A stretch of 51,395 nucleotides of DNA from Minisyncoccota bacterium (GTDB lineage: Bacteria > Patescibacteriota > Minisyncoccia > Phycocordibacterales > UBA12079). The first letter of the stretch is position 1, and the number at the start of each line of letters is the position of its first letter. The notes beneath the pieces are model-generated. The model was not told the origin of the DNA. It made no database searches and saw only the letters and a list, made by a program, of their open reading frames with translations. The stretch covers positions 1 through 51,395 of the forward strand of contig JAGMBS010000005.1 of NCBI GenBank assembly GCA_023129575.1, in the 5' to 3' direction. Shown here piece by piece: positions 1 to 9,409 of this stretch. The position numbers and the translations under genes are program-made.

Positions 1-908
1 CCTTCCATCAACACGGAACCGGGGGTCGCGATTCTTTTTGTAACCTCACCTTGTTCGGCCATTTCGCTCGTCATATCTTCTGCGTCAAATATTCCCCCAT
101 CGGAATCAACATAGTTCCCATCGGCATCCGGTTCAAGATTTAATTCATCGGATATATCATCCTCGTCTAATATCACCCCGTCAGCGTCAACATAATTGTC
201 GGTTTCCCAAGACAGAAAACCGCTGCCCCAATCCAATTTAGTTTTTTCTCTCGTCTTTTTATCCTGTATATCTCCAACCATGGCGGCGTGAGCTTTTATG
301 AATGAACCGTAAGCGTTATTATTTTCGCTGCTTGTCATAGAAATCCAAGTTCCCCATTTCCAATCGTGTTCCAGGTCGTCAATCGCGTTTTCAATATTGC
401 CGACCACATCCGACAAGGTGCATTTAGGCGTATATGGTTTGCTGAAAGCGAAGAGCAAGGCGATTTTGACATCCAAACTGAAAGGGCCGCATAAAAACTG
501 CAGTTTTGAACCGTAAATATATTCGCCGATTGTCGCGTCCGCTATTTCCCGCAAAAATCCCTCAAAATCGGTGATAAAGGCCGGACTGCCGTCAAAACCG
601 CCCTGTATCCAATTAACGATGGATTTTGACATCATTTGCAAAGCGATTTTGGCCGCCATATAAGCAATCGGGTCTAAAATATATTCTTTGACCCACATGG
701 AATTTTCTACAATAGCCGTTTCTGTGTCGCTGACCGCTGAAATTGCGGCGGAGGTGTTTCCTACCGCGTTCATTGCGGTATTGGCAGGGTCGGTGACCGT
801 CATTGCACTAACTTTATTTGGCGCGCTTAAAAAAAATGAAGGCGCTAAAAAAGACAATATCAATATAAAGCCGATTATTTTTTTAAGTTTTATCTGATTA
901 AAATTCAT
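1..908 (-). CDS. conserved hypothetical secreted/membrane protein, C-terminus truncated by window edge
   Basis: Open reading frame on minus strand from ATG at 908 (MNFNQIKLKKIIGFILILSFLAPSFFLSAPNKVSA...) to base 1 with no stop; N-terminal hydrophobic signal-like segment. Confidence 0.7.
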   Translation of the reverse strand, partial: MNFNQIKLKKIIGFILILSFLAPSFFLSAPNKVSAMTVTDPANTAMNAVGNTSAAISAVSDTETAIVENSMWVKEYILDPIAYMAAKIALQMMSKSIVNWIQGGFDGSPAFITDFEGFLREIADATIGEYIYGSKLQFLCGPFSLDVKIALLFAFSKPYTPKCTLSDVVGNIENAIDDLEHDWKWGTWISMTSSENNNAYGSFIKAHAAMVGDIQDKKTREKTKLDWGSGFLSWETDNYVDADGVILDEDDISDELNLEPDADGNYVDSDGGIFDAEDMTSEMAEQGEVTKRIATPGSVLME

Positions 909-913
909 TTTTT

Positions 914-1855
914 TTAAAAAACTATATTTTCTGTTTTAAAATATTCCCCGATTTCCGTCAAAGCGTTATTAAATTTTTCTTCATCTTTGATGTATTTTTG
1001 AACGCCGAGCAGTCCCGCGATCGGGTCGCTGAACATTTTTTGCATATTTTTTGTGTCAGCCGTCATCTCATTCAGCGCGTTTATCACATTCAAATGAAAT
1101 TCCGCCACAGCGGACGGCACGGGTATTTCCAAGAACCAGCCAATCATTTGTTTATAAGTTAAGATATTAAAATCCAATTCTTTTAACATTCCCGGATTAT
1201 TTATTTCCATTGCTTGTTTCAGGACAAGCGGTTCGTATTTCAGCTCAGGAATTTTTTCCGTCAGTTTTTTTATTTCATTCGCGTAGGTCTGGATATTTGA
1301 ATGGTTATTGGAAATTATTTTCAAATCAGTCAGTGAATAAATCTCTTTTATTTCCCTTCCCAAGTTTTTTTCAACCAGGGCTTCTATAAATCTGTCTTGG
1401 TTCGCGCCGTTTAATTGGCCTTCTTGTTTAAGCGCCGCGTATCCGACGAATAATTCTCTCGCCAATCTGTCCGTTTGGGTCAGAGTTTGGCCGGCTTGCG
1501 CGTCATCCGGCGCGGATTGGACAATTTCGTTTTTTAGCAAGTCGTTTGGCCCCGCGATTAGCGGATTTCTTCCGGCGAGAATTTCAGCATTGTCGTTTGT
1601 TCCGTCCCCGTCCGTGTCTGGATTATTAGGGTCGGTTTTCCAGAGAGTTTCCTCCCAATCCTTTAAGCCGTCGCCGTCTGAATCGCTTTGAGTTATCTTT
1701 TTCATTTCAACCGCGATTTCATTTTCTATATTTTGCGCGGGGCGATAAGCGATTTTTCTGTCTTGGTATTTTGAAATGAGTAAAAAACCAAACAAGAGCA
1801 ACAAAAACACGCCCAAAAAAACCGTCAGTTTTTTGCTCGGCAAAAACTTGTTCAT
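914..1855 (-). CDS. membrane-anchored protein with thrombospondin type-3/EF-hand-like Ca-binding repeats
   Basis: N-terminal TM; DSDGDGLKDWEETLWKTDPNNPDTDGDGTNDNAEI motif; TATAAT about 10 nt upstream of start. Confidence 0.75.
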   Translation of the reverse strand: MNKFLPSKKLTVFLGVFLLLLFGFLLISKYQDRKIAYRPAQNIENEIAVEMKKITQSDSDGDGLKDWEETLWKTDPNNPDTDGDGTNDNAEILAGRNPLIAGPNDLLKNEIVQSAPDDAQAGQTLTQTDRLARELFVGYAALKQEGQLNGANQDRFIEALVEKNLGREIKEIYSLTDLKIISNNHSNIQTYANEIKKLTEKIPELKYEPLVLKQAMEINNPGMLKELDFNILTYKQMIGWFLEIPVPSAVAEFHLNVINALNEMTADTKNMQKMFSDPIAGLLGVQKYIKDEEKFNNALTEIGEYFKTENIVF

Positions 1856-2008
1856 AATTGCGTAAATTATACCAAAATTGATATGGAAATGTTGCTTTGT
1901 TTGTGAATAACTTTAAACTATGATTTAGGATTTATGATTTAAGATTTAGGGCAAAAAACAAAAAATTCAGAAACTAATTTTCTTGGAGGGAGATGAACAC
2001 TTATACCC

Positions 2009-2908
2009 TCACGAAAATTGTTTCTGATTTTTTTGTTTTTTAAAGATATTTTCCAGTTCCAAATAAAGCCCTTTCCAATCCTGCAGAGACAAATCCTCCG
2101 CTCTTATTTTCAGCGGTATTTCCAATTTTTCAAAAATATCCGCCAACCCCTCTTTTGAAAAACTTAGGTATCCGATGCCTAAGTTGCGGGTTGATGTTTT
2201 TGAAGACAGATTATTTATCAACATCTTTCTTTTGTTTGAAAAACCGGCCCGAATCAGCCGGAAAAAATTCTCCTCGTTTATGTTTTTAAAAAATCTTTTG
2301 GAGATATTGTCTATCAAGAGAAGGGCGGAATCCACTTTTGGCCGGGGCGTAAAATTTTCGGCCTTAACCGTGGCGATGTATTTTGGCTCGCCATAAACTT
2401 TGACACTGAGGGATAAAATACTTTCTTTCCCCCCTTTTTTTAAACTTAGGCATCGGGTGCCTAAGTTTGAAGTGATTCTCTGGGCGACTTCCTTTTGAAG
2501 CATTACAACCATTTTTGAAGGCGGAAAATCGCAAGATAAAAATTTTCGCAAAAATTGTCCCGTGATATAATACGGTAAATTGGCAATAATCTGATATTGC
2601 GGTTTGAGGTTGTTTGTTGAGAAATCTAAAATATCGTTGTGGATGAGTTCTAATTTTCCTGTTTTTATTTCGCGCGCGAATTTTTTTTGGAGATATCCGA
2701 TTAGGCGGTCGTCTTTTTCAACGGCGCTAACTTTTTTGGCTTTTTCTAACAGTTTTTCCGTCAGGAGGCCCTTGCCCGGTCCGACCTCTAAAACAATATC
2801 GCCGCTTTTCAAATCGGCGGTGTCAATAATTTTTTCCACGATTTTGCCGGACTTTAAAAAATTTTGCCCCAATGATTTTTTCGCTTTAAACATATACTTT
2901 ATTAACAT
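2009..2908 (-). CDS. rsmA: 16S rRNA (adenine1518/1519-N6)-dimethyltransferase
   Basis: SLGQNFL, VLEVGPGKGLLTEKLL, IANLPYYITGQFLRKFL, MLQKEVAQR, FTPRPKVDSALL motifs; carries two in-frame palindromic insertions. Confidence 0.95.
   Translation of the reverse strand: MLIKYMFKAKKSLGQNFLKSGKIVEKIIDTADLKSGDIVLEVGPGKGLLTEKLLEKAKKVSAVEKDDRLIGYLQKKFAREIKTGKLELIHNDILDFSTNNLKPQYQIIANLPYYITGQFLRKFLSCDFPPSKMVVMLQKEVAQRITSNLGTRCLSLKKGGKESILSLSVKVYGEPKYIATVKAENFTPRPKVDSALLLIDNISKRFFKNINEENFFRLIRAGFSNKRKMLINNLSSKTSTRNLGIGYLSFSKEGLADIFEKLEIPLKIRAEDLSLQDWKGLYLELENIFKKQKNQKQFS
2161..2185. repeat. palindrome family D copy 1 (AACTTAGGTATCCGATGCCTAAGTT), in frame inside rsmA
   Basis: near-perfect inverted repeat; encodes NLGIGYLS on the minus strand. 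Confidence 0.8.
2442..2468. repeat. palindrome family D copy 2 (AAACTTAGGCATCGGGTGCCTAAGTTT), in frame inside rsmA
   Basis: 11-bp perfect arms; reverse complement matches copy 1 at 23/25 positions; encodes NLGTRCLSL. Confidence 0.85.
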
Positions 2909-2915
2909 TATTTAC

Positions 2916-2938
2916 ACTTGGGGCTCCAAGCCCCAAGT
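2916..2938. repeat. intergenic palindrome ACTTGGGGCT-CCA-AGCCCCAAGT
   Basis: 10-bp perfect arms, 3-nt loop, just upstream of rsmA. Confidence 0.75.
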
Positions 2939-2966
2939 AAATTGTGGATAACTTTTATTTATTTTA

Positions 2967-4922
2967 TTACCATTCCAGATATTCAATTTTTTCAGAATTC
3001 AAAGGGGTGTCCGGTTGAAAATTTTGATTTTCTTCCTCCAATAAATTGTCGTTAATGTCGGTAATGAATTCGGAAATGATGTTTGTTCGTCGTGAACCGA
3101 AAATTGTTCGCAGAGAAGAGTAAGACAGAAAAAGTTTTTGGCGCGCGCGGGTGAGAGCGACATAAAATAATCGTCTCTCCTCCTCTTGTCGGTCTTGGGT
3201 CGGTTTGGCGTCTAATTTGCTCGGAAAAAGTCCGTCTTCAAGCCCGCTGATGAAAACATAATCAAATTCTAAACCTTTAGAAGCGTGGATTGTCATTAAA
3301 CGGACCATATTTGTTTTTTTATCCATCTGGTCTTGATCCGATGCCAGAGCGGTTTCTTCCAACATTTTTTCCACCCCTTCAGGTTTTGACAATTTGTCAT
3401 ATTTTAGAGCGAGTGAAACGAGTTCTTGCAAGTTTGCCAGCCGTTCCAAATCGTCCTCGTTTCCATTTTTTAATTTATCTTCAAAACCGCTTTTAGCGAT
3501 AACAAATTTAATCAATGTTGACGGTTTTTTATTCAATGCCACTTTTTTAATCTCGTTTAAGATATTCCAAAAATTTTTTACTTTTATTTGTGTTGCCGGG
3601 CTGAGTTCATTTTCTTTATTGGCGAAGATTTTGGCGACGCTCACCTTCCCTATCCCGCGGGGAGGCGTATTTATTATTCTTTTTAAATTATTTAAACTGT
3701 CAGGGTTTAAAGCGGATTTTATAAAAGCCAAAATATCTTTGATTTCTTTTCTCTCAAAAAATTTGGTTCCCAAGACCTGGTAAGGGACCCCGCTCGTTAA
3801 AAAGGCCTCTTCCAAAATTCTGGATTGAAAATTAGTCCGGTATAAAACGGCGATTTCTTTTGGAGAAGCTCCGTCGCTTATCAATTCACCGGCTTTTTGG
3901 GCGATAAAACCGGCCTCGTCCGCCTCATCGGAGGCGGAATATAATCCGACTTTTTCGCCCGCCTCATTTTTGGTCCAAAGATTTTTATCTTTTCTTAAAT
4001 CGTTTTTTATAATGATTTCATTCGCGGCCGCCAAGATATTTTGGGTGGAACGATAATTTTCTTCCAGCAAAATAGTTTGGGAATTGGGAAAATCCTTTTC
4101 AAAATTAAGAATGTTTTTGATATTCGCGCCCCGCCATGAATAAATATTTTGGTCGGCATCCCCGACAACACAAATATTTTTATGTTTTTGAGAAAGAAAT
4201 TTGGCGATTTTATATTGAACCCGATTGGTATCCTGATATTCGTCTATGTGAAGATAGCGCCATTTATTTTGATAATGGTTTAAAATCTGCTTGTTTTCAT
4301 TTAAAAGCAAAGCGGTCCTTAAAATTAAGTCGTCAAAATCAAGCGCTTTTTCTTTAGCCAAAATTTGTTCGTATTTTTGCCAAACCGTCGCGACAATTCC
4401 GGGAAAATATTCAGTCCCGATTGTCTCCGCGTAATCGGAGACGGTCGTAAAATCGCCTTTCTGGCGGGAAATAATCCCCAGAATTTTTTTGGGCTCAAAT
4501 TGTTTCGGGTCCAGATTGAGAGAAGGCAAAATACTTTTAATAATTTTTTGAGAATCGTTTTTGTCAAAAATAGAAAAATATTTTGGAATACCAGCGATAT
4601 CAAAATTTTCTCTCAAGATGTGAACGCCCAAGGAATGAAAAGTTCGGATAAAAGGGGGGCTTTCAAACGAAACGGGCAAATTTAATTCTTTGTCTTTACG
4701 GAGAAGGCGACCGACTCGCTCTTGCATCTCTTTGGCGGCTTTATTGGTGAAGGTAACTGCCAAAATATTTTCGGGGGCAAGCCCTTCTTTTATCAAACGC
4801 AAAATTCTATACGCGATGACGCGGGTCTTGCCGGCGCCCGCGCCCGCTAAGATGAGCAGAGGCCCGTTTTTATGCAGAACGGCTTGTTTTTGGGCGGGAT
4901 TAAGTTTGTCCAGATAAGACAT
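2967..4922 (-). CDS. UvrD/PcrA/Rep-family ATP-dependent DNA helicase
   Basis: LNPAQKQAVLHKNGPLLILAGAGAGKT, VTFTNKAAKEM, DEYQDTN, VGDADQNIYSWRGA, ENYRST, TIHASKGLEFDYVF. Confidence 0.95.
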   Translation of the reverse strand: MSYLDKLNPAQKQAVLHKNGPLLILAGAGAGKTRVIAYRILRLIKEGLAPENILAVTFTNKAAKEMQERVGRLLRKDKELNLPVSFESPPFIRTFHSLGVHILRENFDIAGIPKYFSIFDKNDSQKIIKSILPSLNLDPKQFEPKKILGIISRQKGDFTTVSDYAETIGTEYFPGIVATVWQKYEQILAKEKALDFDDLILRTALLLNENKQILNHYQNKWRYLHIDEYQDTNRVQYKIAKFLSQKHKNICVVGDADQNIYSWRGANIKNILNFEKDFPNSQTILLEENYRSTQNILAAANEIIIKNDLRKDKNLWTKNEAGEKVGLYSASDEADEAGFIAQKAGELISDGASPKEIAVLYRTNFQSRILEEAFLTSGVPYQVLGTKFFERKEIKDILAFIKSALNPDSLNNLKRIINTPPRGIGKVSVAKIFANKENELSPATQIKVKNFWNILNEIKKVALNKKPSTLIKFVIAKSGFEDKLKNGNEDDLERLANLQELVSLALKYDKLSKPEGVEKMLEETALASDQDQMDKKTNMVRLMTIHASKGLEFDYVFISGLEDGLFPSKLDAKPTQDRQEEERRLFYVALTRARQKLFLSYSSLRTIFGSRRTNIISEFITDINDNLLEEENQNFQPDTPLNSEKIEYLEW

Positions 4923-5089
4923 ATTAGTTAATTATAACATAAAAACTTCCGAAAATTTTTTTGAGACCCAAAATTTTATCCCCAAATTTGTTGGCGAGCG
5001 GTTGACGAAGGATACGAGTTTGATAAAATTAAGGGGTTGTTGAATTAAGATAATTCAAAGAATTAAGGGTAAATAAAAATCCTTGACTT

Positions 5090-5118
5090 TTTGTCGGATT
5101 TAGATACAATTCAGCGGT
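5090..5118 (+). promoter_or_regulatory. sigma70-like promoter (TTGACT-N16-TACAAT)
   Basis: ttgactttttgtcggatttagatacaat upstream of the M23 gene. Confidence 0.55.
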
Positions 5119-5222
5119 GTTTCAGATTTCAGACAATGTCAGAAACGGCTTAAAAACTAACATTTTGGCTTATTATATCTAATATACAAGATCCTGAACC
5201 GCCCAAAACAGGGCTAAAACAG

Positions 5223-6290
5223 GTGATAAAATCTAAATCTCGCGACTTTGTGGCGCAAAAGCTTGTTTTTGCGGTTTTGTTGGGTTTTTTACTTACGCCT
5301 TCCGTGGCAAACGCGGGAGTTTTTTCTTTTGTTAGCGGCTTTTTTGATGACGCGGAGAAGATTATGACAGAGAATTGCGAAGGAATTAATTCCCAAAATA
5401 TGGCTTTATTGAAGGCCGCCGTTAGTTATAATTCCACTTCTTCAATCGGTGGCGGTACAATTAATATTGTGAAGGGTTCCTTTCTTTCTTATGAAACCGG
5501 TCCGGTCGGGACAATGGTGAATGTTGAAAAAAAACCGAATTCTTATAGAATTGCCACCTATATTGTTAGAGAGGGCGATACTTTGGGCCAGATTGCCAAA
5601 ATGTTTGATGTTTCTACCGGAACAATTATTTGGGCGAATGATATAAAACGGGGCGATTTGATAAGAGAAGGACAAATTTTAAGTATTTTGCCGATAAATG
5701 GGATTAGGCATATGGTGGTTAAAGGCGAGACATTGCAAGGGTTGGTCAAAAAATACGGAGGCGATGTGAACGAGATTTTACAATATAATAATCTGCCAAA
5801 TGGTTATGTTTTGGCGATTGGCGCTGTAATTATTATCCCGGACGGCGAAGCGCCCCTGCCGAGTTACAGTTCAAAAACGATCGCGGCCAAAAGCAAGGTG
5901 AGAGGAACCGGCGGTCCGGAATATGCGGGTTATTATATTAGGCCGGTCGTGGGCGGAAGAATTTCACAGGGTTTGCATGGCTATAACGCGATTGATTTCG
6001 CGGTTCCCTTGGGGACGCCGATTTTAGCGGCCGCCTCCGGAGATGTGATTATCAGTAAAGATAACGGATATTGGAATGGCGGTTATGGCAATTATATTGT
6101 TATAAAACATAATAATGGAACACAAACGCTTTATTCTCACAACAGTAAAAATATTGTTTGGCCGGGCTATCATGTGGTGCAAGGACAAGTAATCGGCTAT
6201 ATCGGTTCTACCGGCCGTTCCACCGGACCCCATGTCCATTTTGAAGTCCGTGGCGCGCAAAATCCCTGGGGAGTGACCGGAGCGAGATAA
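5223..6290 (+). CDS. peptidoglycan DD-endopeptidase: two LysM domains plus M23 peptidase
   Basis: Two LysM repeats (YIVREGDTLGQIAKMFDVSTGTIIWAND; MVVKGETLQGLVKKYGGDVNEILQYNN) and M23 motifs HGYNAIDFAVPLGTPILAAASG, GPHVHFEVR; GTG start. Confidence 0.9.
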   Translation: MIKSKSRDFVAQKLVFAVLLGFLLTPSVANAGVFSFVSGFFDDAEKIMTENCEGINSQNMALLKAAVSYNSTSSIGGGTINIVKGSFLSYETGPVGTMVNVEKKPNSYRIATYIVREGDTLGQIAKMFDVSTGTIIWANDIKRGDLIREGQILSILPINGIRHMVVKGETLQGLVKKYGGDVNEILQYNNLPNGYVLAIGAVIIIPDGEAPLPSYSSKTIAAKSKVRGTGGPEYAGYYIRPVVGGRISQGLHGYNAIDFAVPLGTPILAAASGDVIISKDNGYWNGGYGNYIVIKHNNGTQTLYSHNSKNIVWPGYHVVQGQVIGYIGSTGRSTGPHVHFEVRGAQNPWGVTGAR

Positions 6291-6391
6291 CTCTTGACTT
6301 TTTATTAAAATAGTGATATTCTTTGTCCCAGATTGTTGGGATATTTTTTATTCTATTGAAAATAATATAAATTTTAAAAAAGGAGGTAAAA

Positions 6392-6874
6392 ATGGCTGAT
6401 AAAAAAGTCGTCAAAAAGACCGTTGTACTTAATCTTGAGGATGAAAATTTTCGGGTTGATTCCGTTGGTTGGAAAAAGCACACCAATAAACAAGGCATTA
6501 CATTTCTTGAAAATTCTGAAAAGGATATTTGGGAATATGTAAGAGGGGTTTCTGTTGAATTGGTTGGTCAACAATTGCTCACATTTCCTGCGGCGATGCG
6601 GGAAACGAAAAAAGCGGGGAAAAGGATGCCGACTGACGAGGAATGGAATTCTTTGGAAAAGGATATTCTTAAAAAGAATAGTTTGTTTCCCGGCAATTAC
6701 AATACTAATGGAGCATTCTACTACCCTACCTCTTACGCGCACTTCTGGTCGTCGTCGGTGTCGGGCGGTAATGCTTGGATACGTCGCCTGCACTCCAGTA
6801 ACGCTACTGTTGACCGCGGTCCGGGCGATCAGACATACGGCTTTTCTGTTCGTTGCTTGAAAACTGATGATTGA
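6392..6874 (+). CDS. FGE-sulfatase/C-type-lectin-fold protein resembling a diversity-generating retroelement (DGR) variable protein
   Basis: RMPTDEEWNSLEKDI then HFWSSSVSGGNAWIRRLHSSNATVDRGPGDQTYGFSVRCLKTDD at the C-terminus; strong GGAGG Shine-Dalgarno; TTGACT-N17-TATTCT promoter upstream. Confidence 0.75.
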   Translation: MADKKVVKKTVVLNLEDENFRVDSVGWKKHTNKQGITFLENSEKDIWEYVRGVSVELVGQQLLTFPAAMRETKKAGKRMPTDEEWNSLEKDILKKNSLFPGNYNTNGAFYYPTSYAHFWSSSVSGGNAWIRRLHSSNATVDRGPGDQTYGFSVRCLKTDD

Positions 6875-6890
6875 TTTTCGGGTTCAAAAG

Positions 6891-6934
6891 AGGCCAAAGG
6901 CCAGATTTGTGTAAAAACGAATCTGGCCTTTTTA
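6891..6934 (+). terminator. Rho-independent terminator
   Basis: AAGGCCAGATT-loop-AATCTGGCCTT followed by a T run. Confidence 0.8.
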
Positions 6935-6941
6935 TTTTATA

Positions 6942-6968
6942 TTTGACGGACGTCCGACGTCCGTCAAA
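6942..6968. repeat. GTC(S)GAC-core palindrome TTTGACGGACGTC-C-GACGTCCGTCAAA
   Basis: perfect 13-bp arms around a single central base. Confidence 0.9.
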
Positions 6969-6984
6969 ATGTCTGTTAAAACAA

Positions 6985-7026
6985 GTTTGAAGATGGATTT
7001 TGGCGAAGCCAAAATCCATCCTTCAA
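6985..7026. repeat. palindrome family F copy (GATGGATTTTGGC-GAA-GCCAAAATCCATC)
   Basis: long inverted repeat with 3-nt loop; same core as 9235-9269, 13883-13909, 28360-28384. Confidence 0.85.
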
Positions 7027-7154
7027 ATCATAATTCTTAATTCTTAAATCCAAATCAAACAGAACGGTGGGCGACGAAGTCGCCCGCTTTTTTGAAATTT
7101 AATTTTTGGATTTCATTTGGAATAATTTGAACTTTAAACTTTGAATTTTTTGAT

Positions 7155-8714
7155 CTATATCCCCATAAAATTTTTAGGCCGGTATTGCAGGGCTTCCAAA
7201 ATATGTTCGGGGCGAATTTTTTCCGCCCGGTCCAAATCGGCGACGGTGCGCGCTAATTTTATGACTTTATGATAAGCGCGAGCGGACAAACCAAGTTTCC
7301 CGGCCGACTGATTGAGAATTTTTTGAGTTTCGGTTTCTAAAAGCGCCAATTTTTCAATATCTTTAACGCTCATTCCTCCGTTGGTTTTTCGGACGGATTT
7401 TTGAAATCTTTTAGTTTGAATTCCGCGGGCGTTTGCGACCCTTTTGCCAATGGCGGAGGTTTTTTCCAGACCGTCATCTTTTTGGGATAATTTTTGGTGA
7501 TCCACATTGGCGACTTCCACCCACATATCAATTCGGTCAATAATCGGTCCCGATATTTTGCGTTGATAGCGAATTAAATTCGCCGGCGCGCAGACGCATT
7601 CTTTTTCCGTCCCGAAATTTCCGCAGGGGCAGGGGTTCATAGTGGCGATTAAAATAAAATCAGCCGGAAATTTGGCCGTGCCTTTGGCCCGAGAAACATT
7701 TATTATTCCGTCTTCCAGCGGTTGGCGCAGGGCTTCTATCGCTCTTCTTTCAAATTCCGGAAACTCATCCAAAAAAAGAACGCCCTTGTGCGCCAAAGTA
7801 ACTTCGCCCGGTTTGGGGAAAGTTCCTCCTCCCACGACCGACACATAAGAAGCGGTGTGGTGGGGAGAGCGAAAAGGGGGTTGGACAACCAAATTATTTT
7901 CCAACAAACCGGCAATGGAGTGAATGGCGGTAACTTCCAAAATATCTTCAAAGGAAAGCGGCGGCAAAATATGGCAAAAGGCCTTGGCCAACATTGTTTT
8001 ACCGGCGCCGGGCGGTCCGAACATCGCGATATTATGTCCGCCCGAGGAGGCGATTTCCAAGCCCCGTTTGGCGCTTTCTTGCCCTTTAATATCTGAAAAA
8101 TCAATGACGGGAGCGGAATTAGAAAGTTTAATTTTGGTGGGCGCTTGCGGAGTCAAACGGTTGCTTACAGACAATTCCGTATCAGCGGGGCTGCCATATT
8201 TCAAATGTTTAATAAGTTCTTGCAGTGTTTGAACCCCGAATATTTTGATGCCGTCTATCAAAGCGCCTTCCTCGGCGTTTTCGGCCGGCAAATAGACCTC
8301 TTCAAATTTTCGTTTTTTCGCTTCTTTCACTAAAGCCAGCGTTCCATTTATTTTTCGCAAGCGTCCGTCCAAAGTGAGTTCTCCTAAAAATATTTTTTTC
8401 CGCGGGTTAAATAAAATATCGTCTGAGGCCAAAAGATAAGCGATGGCGATACCCAAATCAAAATTAGGGCCTTCTTTTTTGAGGTTGGCGGGAGCCAGAG
8501 AGACAATCACTTTTTGATTTTTTTCCTTGGGCGATTTGTAGTCGTTATTTTTAATGGCGGCCGAAACCCGGTCGCGGGATTCCTCCACCGCTTTATCCGG
8601 CAGGCCGACAATAGAAAAAGCGTGTAAAGTATTTTTTGAGATATCCACCTCAATATCCACAATATACGCCCGCAACAGATTGGCTTGGGCGGAATGTACT
8701 TTTGAAAAATTCAT
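7155..8714 (-). CDS. YifB/ComM-family Mg-chelatase-like AAA ATPase
   Basis: VEVDISKN-type N-terminus, GPPGAGKTMLAKAFCHILPPL, GEVTLAHKGVLFLDEFPEF, NPCPCGNFG. Confidence 0.95.
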   Translation of the reverse strand: MNFSKVHSAQANLLRAYIVDIEVDISKNTLHAFSIVGLPDKAVEESRDRVSAAIKNNDYKSPKEKNQKVIVSLAPANLKKEGPNFDLGIAIAYLLASDDILFNPRKKIFLGELTLDGRLRKINGTLALVKEAKKRKFEEVYLPAENAEEGALIDGIKIFGVQTLQELIKHLKYGSPADTELSVSNRLTPQAPTKIKLSNSAPVIDFSDIKGQESAKRGLEIASSGGHNIAMFGPPGAGKTMLAKAFCHILPPLSFEDILEVTAIHSIAGLLENNLVVQPPFRSPHHTASYVSVVGGGTFPKPGEVTLAHKGVLFLDEFPEFERRAIEALRQPLEDGIINVSRAKGTAKFPADFILIATMNPCPCGNFGTEKECVCAPANLIRYQRKISGPIIDRIDMWVEVANVDHQKLSQKDDGLEKTSAIGKRVANARGIQTKRFQKSVRKTNGGMSVKDIEKLALLETETQKILNQSAGKLGLSARAYHKVIKLARTVADLDRAEKIRPEHILEALQYRPKNFMGI

Positions 8715-8832
8715 ATAAAAAAACTAAAAACTAAAAATGAAAAAGTAATAACAACAACTCAAAACTAAAAACCAAAAAACTTTTTGGCAATAATACTTTT
8801 TACTTTTACTTTTACTTTTTCGCTTTTCACTT

Positions 8833-9195
8833 TTAGTTTGTTCTGTGTTCTATGCAATTTCGAGCGGCGGGGTTGGCTCTCAGCCGTTCTTTTTCAATTT
8901 CTTTCCCGCAGGTGGCGCAGAAACCGTATTTGCCGGCGTCAATTCTTGTTAGCGCGTCTTTGACATTATTAAACCTTATTTCCAAATCCTTAAGAATAGC
9001 GCTTCTTGTTTCGTATTCCGTTATGTTGTCGCTGATTTCGTCTCGGTCGGGATTATGCCCTTTATTCATTTGATTATCGGCGATGGCTTCCCAATCCGCC
9101 GGATTGTCCGGGTTTTTTCTTCCGACTGTTTTTAGCTCTTTTTCAAGAAGTTTTAATTCTTCCTCTAATTTTTCTTTGTAAAATTTTATTTCCAT
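8833..9195 (-). CDS. TraR/DksA-family zinc-finger protein
   Basis: GKYGFCATCGKEIEKERLRANPAARNCIEH. Confidence 0.85.
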   Translation of the reverse strand: MEIKFYKEKLEEELKLLEKELKTVGRKNPDNPADWEAIADNQMNKGHNPDRDEISDNITEYETRSAILKDLEIRFNNVKDALTRIDAGKYGFCATCGKEIEKERLRANPAARNCIEHRTN

Positions 9196-9234
9196 GTCCC
9201 GTATTATAGCATAAAATGAAATTAATTTTCAATT

Positions 9235-9269
9235 AAAGACGGATTTTGGCGGAGCCAAAATCCGTCTTT
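9235..9269. repeat. palindrome family F copy (AAAGACGGATTTTGGC-GGA-GCCAAAATCCGTCTTT)
   Basis: 16-bp perfect arms, 3-nt loop. Confidence 0.9.
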
Positions 9270-9409
9270 GCAAGTGTGAAACAAAGTAATCCAGCCAAAA
9301 AAAGAGTCAAGTTTGCGGACAAACTTGACCCTTACTTCCTTTTTCTCATTTAATGAACTCGAAAAATTATTTGGTTTGACTTTCGGGGGGTGTTTGATAG
9401 AATGAGGTT

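Noticed and set aside
2604-2951. 115-aa plus-strand ORF antisense to rsmA
   Set aside because: Antisense shadow of a clearly conserved gene; no initiation signals
6374-6860. Alternative ORFs (139 aa minus, 101 aa plus) over the DGR-like gene
   Set aside because: The 160-aa frame has a promoter, SD and a recognisable fold; the others are shadow ORFs
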